A model generated the notes under the pieces. That model did no database searches and was not told where the DNA came from. It saw nothing but the letters and a program-made list of their open reading frames with translations. From Nitrososphaerota archaeon (lineage in GTDB: Archaea; Thermoproteota; Nitrososphaeria; Nitrososphaerales; Gagatemarchaeaceae): a stretch of DNA of 64,000 bases. Positions 23,207-31,578 of the stretch are shown in pieces. A program made the translations under genes and the position numbers. The stretch is taken from assembly GCA_027887005.1 (NCBI GenBank), contig JAPCJI010000002.1, positions 1-64,000 on the forward strand. The letters run 5' to 3'. How positions within the stretch are numbered: the stretch's first letter is position 1; each line of letters starts with the position of its first letter.

Positions 23207-24471
23207 CCGAGGTCGCGGATGCGGACAGGGCGATCGGCGTCGAGGCGTATGCGAGCTCAGGCCCCCCGTGCGCTGCACGTGCCAAGTCTTCTGAGGAGGA
23301 CTTTAGGGTCGAGGAGCTCGTCTCAGGACCTGGAGCCATCAAGGAGCCTCGGGAGGGGTACTACCCGCTGTATCGGGTCGAAAAGCGCGCCATCGACACG
23401 ATGCACATGGAGAGAGAGCTTTCTGACATCCTGAAGAGCAGGGTCAGCTACGGAGGGCTGAAGGACAAGAGGGCAGTCGCTGTCCAGTACGTGACGCCGA
23501 CGAGCCTTCGCTCGGAAAGACCCGAGGCGATAATCCGCGAGAAGTTCACCGCAACCCTCCTCGGGTTCGTCCCGCGGCCTTTGTCCAAAGGCTCGGTGAC
23601 AGGGAACAGGTTCGAGGTCGTCCTCAGAGACTGCTGCGAGGAGGTCGGCGGACTCGTGGAGGATGTCTTCGGCCTGGCGGAGGAAATGAAAGTGCCCAGT
23701 TTCTACGGGCTCCAGAGGTTCGGATCCCGAAGGGCCGGAACGCACACGTTGGGCAGGGCCCTTGTCAAGGGGAAGTTCGAAGAAGCAGTCAGGCTGATGC
23801 TGACGGAAGCACGCTCGGGGGACGACGAAGACACCCGCCTAGCCAAAGAAGCCATGGCGAATGGCCGCTATGGGGAGGGATGGAAGTTGCTCCCGGCCCA
23901 CCAGGACGTGGAGAAGAGAGTGGCCCGGAGGCTGTCTCAGAAGCCCGGAGACTGGGTGGGGGCGCTTAGGGCCGTTCCGATCAGGTTGAGGAGACTCTAC
24001 ACCCAGGCGTACCAGTCTTTCATCTTCAACCGAACCCTGAGTCTTGCGCTGAAGAGGGGGTTGGACATCTCGAAGTCTGAGGACGGAGATAACTGGAGCG
24101 AGTCAAGAGACGGCGGTTTCACCCTTTCGCCAGTGCACGGCGTAAGGGAGCCTCGCACCGACTCGGCCTTTCCCATGGTCCAGATTCCGGGATTTGCCTA
24201 CCGGAATTATGGTTCGAGGTTCGACTCGTGCGTCGAGGAGGTGATGAGTCAGGAGGAGGTGTCGGCCAGGGAGTTCTACGTCCGCGAAATGCAGGAGGCG
24301 AGCGCCGAGGGAGGGTTCAGGGTCGCCCACATGGCCTTCAGGGACGGGCGGTTTGAGGTCGATGGCACGACTGCGACCCTGAGGTTCACCCTGGCCAGAG
24401 GGCAATATGCGACCGTCCTGCTCAGGGAGATAATCAAACCGACCGACCCAAAGGCATCCGGGCTCGCCTAG
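23203..24471 (+). CDS. truD: tRNA pseudouridine synthase D
   Basis: The 422-residue protein starts at TTG 23203 overlapping the pth2 stop. The TruD signature GGLKDKRAVAVQYV contains the catalytic aspartate, followed by NRFEVVLRDC, FYGLQRFGSRRAGTHTLGRA and YQSFIFN. The archaeal-type TRUD insertion domain (about 160-330) is present. It makes pseudouridine 13 in tRNAs. Operon with pth2 makes a tRNA-handling unit. Confidence 0.95.
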   Translation: MTEVADADRAIGVEAYASSGPPCAARAKSSEEDFRVEELVSGPGAIKEPREGYYPLYRVEKRAIDTMHMERELSDILKSRVSYGGLKDKRAVAVQYVTPTSLRSERPEAIIREKFTATLLGFVPRPLSKGSVTGNRFEVVLRDCCEEVGGLVEDVFGLAEEMKVPSFYGLQRFGSRRAGTHTLGRALVKGKFEEAVRLMLTEARSGDDEDTRLAKEAMANGRYGEGWKLLPAHQDVEKRVARRLSQKPGDWVGALRAVPIRLRRLYTQAYQSFIFNRTLSLALKRGLDISKSEDGDNWSESRDGGFTLSPVHGVREPRTDSAFPMVQIPGFAYRNYGSRFDSCVEEVMSQEEVSAREFYVREMQEASAEGGFRVAHMAFRDGRFEVDGTTATLRFTLARGQYATVLLREIIKPTDPKASGLA

Positions 24472-24520
24472 AACTCGACAACGCTTATACACCGTTCCCT
24501 TACGGCGTTTCCGAAAGCCG

Positions 24521-25516
24521 ATGTCTCAGGATGTTTACGACCTGACCATAGTCGGTGCGGGCCCAAGTGGGTTGTTCGCGACCTTCTATGCGGGACTCAG
24601 GCAGATGAAGACGAAGATCATCGACGCCCTGGAAGAGCCCGGAGGGCAGGTGGCGGTGCTCTACCCTGAGAAGTACATCTTCGACGTCCCGGGGTTCACG
24701 AAGATCCTTGCGAAAGACCTTGTGAAGAACCTGGTGGAGCAGGCCTTCCAGTACCACCCCACCGTGGTGCTCGGAGAGCGGGTAACTACCCTCCACAAGG
24801 ATAACGGCGTAATCGAACTCGGGACTGACAAAGGGACCAAGCACTACAGCAAGGCCGTCCTAATCGCCGCAGGCGTAGGCGCCTTTTCCCCCAACAGGCT
24901 CGAAGCCCCTGGCGCTTCAGACTACGAAGGGAAGGGGGTCTACTACTTCGTGAAGGACAAGAGCGCCTTCAAGGACAAGAACCTCCTGATAGTGGGGGGC
25001 GGCGACTCGGCCGTCGACTGGGCCCTCAACATCAAGGAAACGGCGAGGAAGATCACCCTCGTCCACAGGAGGGACGTCTTCAGGGCGCACGAAGGGAGCG
25101 TGGTAGAGCTGATGAAATCAGGGGTCGAGGTCAAGCTGTTCTACGAAGTCAGGAGGGTGGTAGGAGACGGTTCGAAGATCAACCAAGTCGTCGTCTTCGA
25201 CAACCGGTCCCAGGCAGAGACCACGTTGGACGTCGACGTCATACTCGTGAACATAGGCTTCAGAGCCGACTTGGGTCCCATAAAGAACTGGGGGTTGGAG
25301 ATCTCGGGAAGAGAGATCGCGGCCAACGGGAAAATGGAGACGAGCATCCCCGGAGTCTACGTGGCAGGGGACATCGCCGGGCCCCTCGACGGGGTGAAGC
25401 TGAACCTGATTGCGACGGGCTATGCCCAGGCAGCTCTCGCGGTGAACGTTGCGAAGGCCTACGTGGACCCGAACTCTAAGATATTCCCCGGGCACAGCAG
25501 CGAGATGAAGAAGTAG
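24521..25516 (+). CDS. thioredoxin reductase-like ferredoxin-NADP reductase
   Basis: The 331-residue protein has FAD motif IVGAGPSGLFATFYA, the NADP motif VGGGDSAVDWALN and a final FAD segment AGDIAGPLDGVKLN. The redox CxxC of thioredoxin reductase is absent, and the length and sequence match the TrxR-like ferredoxin/flavodoxin-NADP+ reductase group. It would exchange electrons between ferredoxin and NADP. GCTTATACA near 24484-24492 lies about 32 bases before the ATG. A zinc-type ferredoxin at 58.6 kb is a possible partner. Confidence 0.87.
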   Translation: MSQDVYDLTIVGAGPSGLFATFYAGLRQMKTKIIDALEEPGGQVAVLYPEKYIFDVPGFTKILAKDLVKNLVEQAFQYHPTVVLGERVTTLHKDNGVIELGTDKGTKHYSKAVLIAAGVGAFSPNRLEAPGASDYEGKGVYYFVKDKSAFKDKNLLIVGGGDSAVDWALNIKETARKITLVHRRDVFRAHEGSVVELMKSGVEVKLFYEVRRVVGDGSKINQVVVFDNRSQAETTLDVDVILVNIGFRADLGPIKNWGLEISGREIAANGKMETSIPGVYVAGDIAGPLDGVKLNLIATGYAQAALAVNVAKAYVDPNSKIFPGHSSEMKK

Positions 25517-25517
25517 C

Positions 25518-25979
25518 TCAGCTGACCGTGCCGAGCGCCCTTCCGAAGTTATAGTCTTTCTTCACTGCCGGATGTAGCGGGTCGACGAGGATGCACTCGA
25601 ACCATGCGAACCTTCCGTCATGCCACACCGGGTAGGAGCCGAGCAGGCTCATGTTCGGGTACCTTTCTGAAACTCTCCTTTCGGCGACGGTCTGTGAGGA
25701 TACGTCGGACTTGATCTTCAGAACACCCATGTGCTTCGGCCTCCTTCCGGAGGTCGGCCGTTGCTTTCTCATCCCTCCCCTCGAGACCCTGATGCGCACC
25801 ACAACCACACCCTCCTTCGCTTTGTAACCTAGGGCCCTGGCCCTGTCCAGTCTCCAGGGACGGTCTACCCTCAACATGGCTGGCTCTTTCCTCAGCTGGA
25901 CTGCGCGGACTCTGATGTCAGCGGCCTTCTCATGGAAGATGGCCTGCCAGGTCTTCGAGATCTGCTGGTACATGGGCAT
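25518..25979 (-). CDS. rpl15e: 50S ribosomal protein L15e
   Basis: The 153-residue protein matches L15e: QISKTWQAIF, the RLDRARALGYKAKEGVVVVR segment, GGMRKQRPTSGRRPKHMGV and FAWFECILVDP. GTTTATTTG on the minus strand near 26004 is 25 bases before the ATG, so it has its own promoter. It stands between the FNR gene and serA and ends one base after the FNR stop. Confidence 0.96.
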   Translation of the reverse strand: MPMYQQISKTWQAIFHEKAADIRVRAVQLRKEPAMLRVDRPWRLDRARALGYKAKEGVVVVRIRVSRGGMRKQRPTSGRRPKHMGVLKIKSDVSSQTVAERRVSERYPNMSLLGSYPVWHDGRFAWFECILVDPLHPAVKKDYNFGRALGTVS

Positions 25980-26024
25980 CTGGGCGCCTCGCCCTAAGTC
26001 AGCAAATAAACGTTCTGAGCGTTA

Positions 26025-26936
26025 CTATGACTTTTCGAAGAAAGTCCTGACCTTGGCGCCGATGACCGCGATCGCGTCGGCCTGGGCCTCCTCGGTCTGG
26101 CCGCCGATGTGGGGGGTGAGAATGGTGTTCGGGGCCTTCAGGATTGCGCCCGAGGGGGGCTCGTGCTCGAACACGTCCAGAGCCGCGCCTCCCATCTGCC
26201 CGGCGGCCAGGGCGGCTGCCAGACTATCCTCGTCCACGACACCGCCTCTGGACGTGTTGATCAAGAACGCACTCTTCTTCATCCCAGATAGTCTTTCGGA
26301 GTCCACCATGTGCCTGCTTTCAGCCGTGAGCGGGACGTGGAGGGTCACGTAGTCCGAGGATGCGAAAAGCTCGTCCAGTAGGACGACGCGGGCGTGCAGC
26401 TTCGAAATGACCTCGTCAGGTATTGCAATCACGTCGTAAATCAGGACGTGCATCCCGAGGGTGCCGGCTATCTCGGCGATCCGCCTCCCGATCCTCCCCA
26501 GGCCGACGATCCCGAGCGTCTTGCCCTTCAGCTCCGTCCCCATGAGCGAGTTCTTCTCCCACCTGCCGGCTTTGATGCTCTGGTCCGCCTCCACCAGCTT
26601 CCTGCTGAGCGCGAGCATCAGGAGGACTACGTGCTCGGAGACAGCCTCCACGAGAGACTCTGGACTGTTGACCACCTGGATTCCCTTGGATTTCGCGTAT
26701 TCCACGTCCACGTTGTCGAGGCCGGTTCCCGGCCTGGCGACGAGCTTCAGACTAGACGCCCGGTCGATGAGGTCCCTGTCCACCTTGGTCCTGCTCCTGA
26801 CTATGAGGGCGTCGTACGGTCCGACTGTTTCGAGTAGCTCCTCGCGGGTGATCGAAGGCCGGTAGTCCACGTCGATAGAGTCTCCCAGTGCGAGGCTGTC
26901 GACCTCCACCTGGTCGCAGATCAGAATCTTTGTCAT
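26025..26936 (-). CDS. serA: D-3-phosphoglycerate dehydrogenase (short form)
   Basis: The 303-residue D-isomer-specific 2-hydroxyacid dehydrogenase has the NAD motif GLGRIGRRIAEIA, the catalytic Arg in INTSRGGVVDE and the catalytic His in PHIGGQTEEAQ. It lacks the ACT and intervening domains, as many archaeal SerA proteins do. It starts serine synthesis from 3-phosphoglycerate; glyoxylate or hydroxypyruvate reductase is a weaker alternative. The next upstream gene (FAD oxidoreductase) ends 4 bases before its start. Confidence 0.87.
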   Translation of the reverse strand: MTKILICDQVEVDSLALGDSIDVDYRPSITREELLETVGPYDALIVRSRTKVDRDLIDRASSLKLVARPGTGLDNVDVEYAKSKGIQVVNSPESLVEAVSEHVVLLMLALSRKLVEADQSIKAGRWEKNSLMGTELKGKTLGIVGLGRIGRRIAEIAGTLGMHVLIYDVIAIPDEVISKLHARVVLLDELFASSDYVTLHVPLTAESRHMVDSERLSGMKKSAFLINTSRGGVVDEDSLAAALAAGQMGGAALDVFEHEPPSGAILKAPNTILTPHIGGQTEEAQADAIAVIGAKVRTFFEKS

Positions 26937-26940
26937 GGCA

Positions 26941-28125
26941 TCATTGCGCCCGCCTCAGCCCCTCCCTTGCGGTCTCCGAAACGAGCGATATATCGGTTGA
27001 ATCCCACGCCCCCTGGTAGGCCAGGGCCGCGAGGGGAGCGCGCTGCGAAACTGCTTGAGATAGAAACTCGAGGACCTTCGCGCCGGGCCTTCCGACCAAC
27101 TGGGCTCCGAGGACCCCAGAATCGCGTCTATCGTAGACTATCAAGCAGAGGCCTTCGGCTGTAGACATCCTGACCTCCCGGGGGTCGAACCCTTCACCCG
27201 TGGCCTCTTCCAGGCTCATCCCTACCGAGGTTAGCCTGACCCCGAAGACCTCGGCCTCGAACCCCAGGTGGAGGCGGAAGTGAACCCTTTGTCCCGAGGC
27301 GTTGGCTCCAGCGACCCGTCCCGAAGAGCGGGCGGCCGAGGCCGGGATGATTCCATGAGAGATTCCATCGGGGCGGAGACAGGCGCACTCTCCTGCAGCG
27401 AATACTCCCGGCGAACCTGCCTTCAGGAGGGAATCCACCAGGATGGCGCCACTCGAGTCCTGCTCTGCCTGAACCATGGGCACGTTGGGCACCATCGCCG
27501 GGACGATGACAAGGAGGTCGCAGGGGATGAGCGACCCTCCGGCCAAGACCGCCTCGACTTCTTCGAGGCCGAGGACTCTTGCGAGCTCCGAGTCCAGGAT
27601 CGAGACCCCTCTCTCTTCGGCGGCCCCCCGGAGCTGAGACGAGACTTCGGGGTTGAGGAACGCCTGAGGGGCGGGCCGGTTGGTCAGCAGAGTCACCCTC
27701 CGCCCGGCGACTGCAAGCCTGTCGGCGACCCTCAGGGCTGGAAGGCCTGAGCCGGAGACAACTACCCTGTGAGCGCCGGGGCGGTCCATCCCCTTCTCTA
27801 TGAGGGAATCTGGATGGTCGAGGAGGATGACCCCAGCCTTCTTGTGGCCGGGGAAGGGCCTGCGGAGGGGCCTGCATCCAGTCGCGATTACGACGGAATC
27901 GAACGCAACGCTGCCCCGAGGAGTCGCCATGTAGGAGGCCCCGACGCTGAGGACCGGCTCCTCAGTCCTGATTTGGACGCCCTGGGACTCGAGCATCGCG
28001 ACATGTCCTTCTGAGCCGGAGAGCGGGCCCCTCTCGAAAAGGCTGACCTCGTCGCCGTTCGTCGCTGCTTCAGCGCAGGCAGAGAGTCCCGCCCTGCCGC
28101 CTCCCACGACGCACACGCGTGTCAT
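26941..28125 (-). CDS. FAD/NAD(P)-dependent pyridine nucleotide oxidoreductase
   Basis: The 394-residue protein has two dinucleotide folds: FAD motif VVGGGRAGLSACAEA, ATGCRPL, and an NAD segment VVVSGSGLPALRVADRL, then the FAD aspartate region replaced by AAGECACLRPDG. The C-terminal 120 residues look like the dimerisation domain of disulfide reductases. The active-site CxxxxC of lipoamide dehydrogenase is absent, so it is closer to NADH oxidase or rubredoxin/CoA-disulfide reductase relatives. The NAD motif is unusual (GSGLPA). Probably co-transcribed with serA. Confidence 0.8.
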   Translation of the reverse strand: MTRVCVVGGGRAGLSACAEAATNGDEVSLFERGPLSGSEGHVAMLESQGVQIRTEEPVLSVGASYMATPRGSVAFDSVVIATGCRPLRRPFPGHKKAGVILLDHPDSLIEKGMDRPGAHRVVVSGSGLPALRVADRLAVAGRRVTLLTNRPAPQAFLNPEVSSQLRGAAEERGVSILDSELARVLGLEEVEAVLAGGSLIPCDLLVIVPAMVPNVPMVQAEQDSSGAILVDSLLKAGSPGVFAAGECACLRPDGISHGIIPASAARSSGRVAGANASGQRVHFRLHLGFEAEVFGVRLTSVGMSLEEATGEGFDPREVRMSTAEGLCLIVYDRRDSGVLGAQLVGRPGAKVLEFLSQAVSQRAPLAALAYQGAWDSTDISLVSETAREGLRRAQ

Positions 28126-28148
28126 CTGACGGACGAGGAAGATTGACG

Positions 28149-28156
28149 GTTATAAC
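28149..28156 (+). promoter_or_regulatory. TATA-like element fixing the YchF start
   Basis: GTTATAAC lies 27 bases before GTG 28179. It falls inside the longer frame starting at 28119 and argues that the extra 20 residues are not translated. Confidence 0.6.
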
Positions 28157-28178
28157 GGGCAGGGGTACGCCGTCGGAT

Positions 28179-29384
28179 GTGCTTGTGGGAGTCGTCGGCA
28201 AACCTAATGTCGGGAAGTCCACCTTCTTCGCAGCCGCGACCCTGAAGGACGTTCCGATAGCAGACTACCCTTTCACGACGATACAGCCCAACGTCGGGGT
28301 GGCGTACCTCAGGACGAAGTGCGTGTGCAAGGAGATGGGGGTGAAGGACAGGCCGAAGAACTCGGTCTGCGTCGACGGGGCGCGGCTGATTCCGGTGAAG
28401 CTCGTCGACGTCGCAGGTCTGGTGGAAGGTGCTTCCGAAGGGAGGGGGCTTGGGAACAAGTTCCTGGACGAGGTGAGGCAGGCAGACGCCCTGATTCACG
28501 TTGTGGACGCTTCGGGCTCCACGGACGAAGAAGGGCGGAAGGTCACGCCGGGGTCTCACGACCCGATCAGAGACCTGGAGATGGTCGAGCGCGAGTTCGA
28601 CCTCTGGGTTTTTGGCCTCCTGAGGAAGGACTGGGAGAGGGCGACCAAGATCCTCGAACAAACAGGGGGGAAGGTGGTGGAGCACGTAGCCGACAGGCTT
28701 TCGGGCCTTTCTGTCTCGTTCGCCGACGTTGAGCAGGCGGTCTTGCACCTCCATTTCAGGACCGAGAAGCCGAGCTCCTGGACTGAAGAGCAGCTCATGC
28801 AGCTTGTCTTGGAGATCAGGAAGCTGACCAAGCCCTCGCTGATCGCAGCCAACAAGGCCGACCTTCCTACCTCCGCTCCGAACATCGGGCGGCTCAAGGA
28901 GACGGGGCGCAATGTGGTTCCGTGCGCTGCGGAGGCTGAACTCCTTCTGCGGAGAGCCGCCGAACATGGCCTCGTTCAGTATGTTCCCGGAGACCCCAGC
29001 TTCTCCGTCCCGTCTGCCGAGAAGCTGAGCGCGGCTCAGACAAACGCGCTGAGAATGGTGGACAAGGAGGTGATGAAGATCTACGGCGGGACTGGCGTGC
29101 AACAGGCCATAAACGAAGCATACTTCGGCCTGCTAAGCGCCGTAGTCGTGTTCCCGGTCGAGGACGAGGCCAAGCTCTCCAACAAGGACGGGGACGTCCT
29201 CCCCGACGCCTTCGTGATGAGGGGAGGGTCGACATCGCTGGACCTGGCCAGGACCGTGCACAGCGAATTGGCGGAGACCTTCCTTTACGCCATCGACGCT
29301 AGAACGGGAAAAAGGCTCTCTGCAGACCACAAGCTGGCGAACCGAGATATTGTGAAGATCGTCTCAAGCGGCAAGCGGGGCTAG
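28179..29384 (+). CDS. ychF: Obg-like GTPase/ATPase, YchF type
   Basis: The 401-residue protein has the P-loop GKPNVGKSTFF, DVAGLVEGASEGRGLGN, the NKAD specificity motif and a C-terminal TGS domain (KRLSADHKLANRDIVKI). This is the archaeal YchF/OLA1-like family, ribosome-associated P-loop NTPases. GTG 28179 is used because it starts directly before the P-loop and lies 27 bases after a TATA element; the frame is open to 28119 but overlaps the divergent oxidoreductase gene. Its end overlaps the convergent rps3ae by 21 bases. Confidence 0.93.
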   Translation: MLVGVVGKPNVGKSTFFAAATLKDVPIADYPFTTIQPNVGVAYLRTKCVCKEMGVKDRPKNSVCVDGARLIPVKLVDVAGLVEGASEGRGLGNKFLDEVRQADALIHVVDASGSTDEEGRKVTPGSHDPIRDLEMVEREFDLWVFGLLRKDWERATKILEQTGGKVVEHVADRLSGLSVSFADVEQAVLHLHFRTEKPSSWTEEQLMQLVLEIRKLTKPSLIAANKADLPTSAPNIGRLKETGRNVVPCAAEAELLLRRAAEHGLVQYVPGDPSFSVPSAEKLSAAQTNALRMVDKEVMKIYGGTGVQQAINEAYFGLLSAVVVFPVEDEAKLSNKDGDVLPDAFVMRGGSTSLDLARTVHSELAETFLYAIDARTGKRLSADHKLANRDIVKIVSSGKRG

Positions 29385-29987
29385 GGGCTCCGCCTTCTTC
29401 TGTTCCGGCCTGAAGACGAGCTTGCTCTTCCTGACGCCGACGTGTCTCAGGTGAGTGACCTTCTTTGCCTCGTTGTAGACGTCGGACGCGACCTTCTGGA
29501 GGACGAGCTCCTGGGCAAGCTGGTCGTAGGTGAGGCTTGCAGCCCTCTCGGCGATCACCCTGTCCATTATCACCCTGAGGTCGTGTTTCTTCGAGCTGTT
29601 CATCTTGCCCTGAGAGAGGGCGGTGCAGTAGACCCTTACGATAAAGCCGTCCTTGGTGGTGTAGTCCCTGATGAAGTCGGACATGGACGACCCTCTCCTG
29701 ATCAGGCTTCTGAGGAACTCCCGGGAGTATTCGTGCCCCTTGAAGACCGTGGAGGCTGTCTCGTTCTCCACCTTGTCGATCTGGAAGAAGAGCTTGAAGC
29801 TGTAGTGCTGAGGGTCCTGCTTCAGGATGTCGTAGAGGGTGGTCTCTATGACCCGGCCGAGGGGTTTCTCAATGTCTGTTAGGGGGACGCGCGCTATGGG
29901 TGCACTTCCAAAGGATGGAGACGCTGTGACTACGACCCAGGACTTCAGCTTCCACTTGTCTCTCACCTTGGCGACTTTCTTCGGCAT
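29364..29987 (-). CDS. rps3ae: 30S ribosomal protein S3Ae
   Basis: The 207-residue protein matches archaeal/eukaryotic S3Ae (S1e): VRDKWKLKSWVVVTASPSFG, EKPLGRVIETTLYDI, GHEYSREFLRSLIRRGSS and DGFIVRVYCTAL. GTTATAAAC on the minus strand near 30017 is 30 bases before the ATG. In many archaea it follows the S15-DHH nuclease-Pcc1 genes; here the same order holds with SerS fused into the Pcc1 frame. Confidence 0.96.
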   Translation of the reverse strand: MPKKVAKVRDKWKLKSWVVVTASPSFGSAPIARVPLTDIEKPLGRVIETTLYDILKQDPQHYSFKLFFQIDKVENETASTVFKGHEYSREFLRSLIRRGSSMSDFIRDYTTKDGFIVRVYCTALSQGKMNSSKKHDLRVIMDRVIAERAASLTYDQLAQELVLQKVASDVYNEAKKVTHLRHVGVRKSKLVFRPEQKKAEPLAPLAA

Positions 29988-30021
29988 TCAGAGGCGCCTC
30001 GCCCGTGTCCCGTTTATAACC

Positions 30022-31578
30022 TCATTGCCGCTGGAGCGATTCGACGCCCCCCATGTAGGGGCCCAGGACCTTGGGTATCTTCACGGAGCCGTCCTTCTGC
30101 TGGAAGTTCTCGACGAGCGCGACCAGGGTCCTCGTGACGACTGCGGACGAGTTGAGGGTGTGCACCAGGGTCGTTGGGACGTTCTGTTTCTCCCTGTACC
30201 GAATCAGGAGGCGGCGGGCCTGGAAATCGGTGACGTTGCTTGCTGAGGCCATCTCCCTGTAGTTCCCCTGGCTAGGGAGCCAGGCTTCCAGGTCGTAGGT
30301 CTTTGCGGACATGAACCCAGTGTCGCCGCTGCAGAGCGCGATCACCCTGTAGGGGATCCCCAGGGCCTGGTAGATCTGTTCAGCGTTGGAGACGAGCTCC
30401 TCGTGGAGCTTCCAGCTCTCCTCCGGCTTGCTGAAGACGACCTGTTCAACCTTGTAGAACTGGTGGACCCTGAAGATTCCCTTCGTGTCCCTCCCGTGGG
30501 CCCCAGCCTCGACCCTGAAGCAGGGACTGAAGCCGCAATACTTGATGGGGAGGTCCGAGGCTTCGAGGATCTCGTCCCTGTGCATCGACACCAGCGGATG
30601 CTCTGAGGTGGCGATGAGGTGGAGGTCCTCCCCTTCCAGCTTGTAGATGACCGGTCCGAAGTCGTCCAGGTTGACGACCCCCTCGTAGGAGGACCTGTTC
30701 AGCATGAAAGGTGGCTCGACTGCGGTGAACCCCCGGGCCATCAGGAAGTCGAGGGCGTACTGCATTATCGCGTGCTCGAGCTTCACGGCGTCCCCCATCA
30801 GGAATGAGAACCTGGCCCCCGCCACTTTGGCTGCCCTCTCCATGTCGACCATTCCCAGGGCCGAAAGGACGTCGATGTGGTCCTTGGGTTTGAAATCGAA
30901 CTTCGGCTGCTTGCCCCAGGACCTGACGGTCACGTTCTGTGACTCGTCCTTCCCCTCGGGGACGCTATCGTGTAGGATGTTGGGAAGGCTCAGGAGGATC
31001 TTGGAAAGGCGGGCGTACCGCTCGTCTGCCCTGGCGTCGAGGTCCTTTATCTCCCTCGGGATGTCCTTGATTTCAGCGAGCTTTGCGTCGATGGATTCGC
31101 CCTTCTTCTTCACCGCGGCCACCTCGCCCGTAAGCTCGTTCTGCCTGTGCCTGAGCCTGTCCGCCTCGGTCTTGAGCTTCCTCCAGTCGGCGTCTGCCTG
31201 GGCCGCCTCCTCGACGAGAGCGGCTTTCTGGGGGGTTCCCCTCCGCCGGAGGCTCCTGACCACCGATTCAGGGGATTCGCGGATGAGCTTGACGTCCATC
31301 AAGGAGAGGGCGGCTCCATGCTCGGAGGCGTCCAACTGTCTCGATAAAAGCCATACCTCCTGAAATAGGGAGACGTCGTTCAGGAGGGAGATGGCTGTCG
31401 AAAGCGAGGTAGCCGCAGTCGCTGAGGATATCTGGAAGTTGAGGGACCTCTCTTTGCGGACCACCGAGAAGCGCATCCCCTTCGGCCCTCCCAGGTTGTC
31501 GGGCGCGAGGACGTCGTCCAGACTGTCTCGGACCTGTTTGCTGCTGCATCGGACAGACAGTCTGATCTTCGTCAACAT
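30022..31578 (-). CDS. serS: Pcc1 (KEOPS subunit) fused to seryl-tRNA synthetase
   Basis: The 518-residue frame has two parts. Residues 1-80 (IRLSVRCSSKQVRDSLDDVL, APDN, MRFSVVRKERSLNFQISS, SLSTAISLLNDVSLFQEV) match Pcc1, the KEOPS dimerisation subunit for t6A modification of tRNA. Residues 94-518 are a complete class II SerS: coiled-coil arm (about 120-190), motif 2 FRVEAGAHGRDTKGIFRVHQ, motif 3 SNVTDFQARRLLIRYR. No stop separates them; the linker is about 13 residues. Either a true fusion or internal initiation at ATG 31299 is possible, but no close Shine-Dalgarno precedes that ATG. Its start overlaps the DHH gene by 7 bases. Confidence 0.88.
   Translation of the reverse strand: MLTKIRLSVRCSSKQVRDSLDDVLAPDNLGGPKGMRFSVVRKERSLNFQISSATAATSLSTAISLLNDVSLFQEVWLLSRQLDASEHGAALSLMDVKLIRESPESVVRSLRRRGTPQKAALVEEAAQADADWRKLKTEADRLRHRQNELTGEVAAVKKKGESIDAKLAEIKDIPREIKDLDARADERYARLSKILLSLPNILHDSVPEGKDESQNVTVRSWGKQPKFDFKPKDHIDVLSALGMVDMERAAKVAGARFSFLMGDAVKLEHAIMQYALDFLMARGFTAVEPPFMLNRSSYEGVVNLDDFGPVIYKLEGEDLHLIATSEHPLVSMHRDEILEASDLPIKYCGFSPCFRVEAGAHGRDTKGIFRVHQFYKVEQVVFSKPEESWKLHEELVSNAEQIYQALGIPYRVIALCSGDTGFMSAKTYDLEAWLPSQGNYREMASASNVTDFQARRLLIRYREKQNVPTTLVHTLNSSAVVTRTLVALVENFQQKDGSVKIPKVLGPYMGGVESLQRQ

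Noticed and set aside
28119-28178. Earlier start of YchF
   Set aside because: The TATA element at 28149-28156 and the direct start before the P-loop favour GTG 28179.
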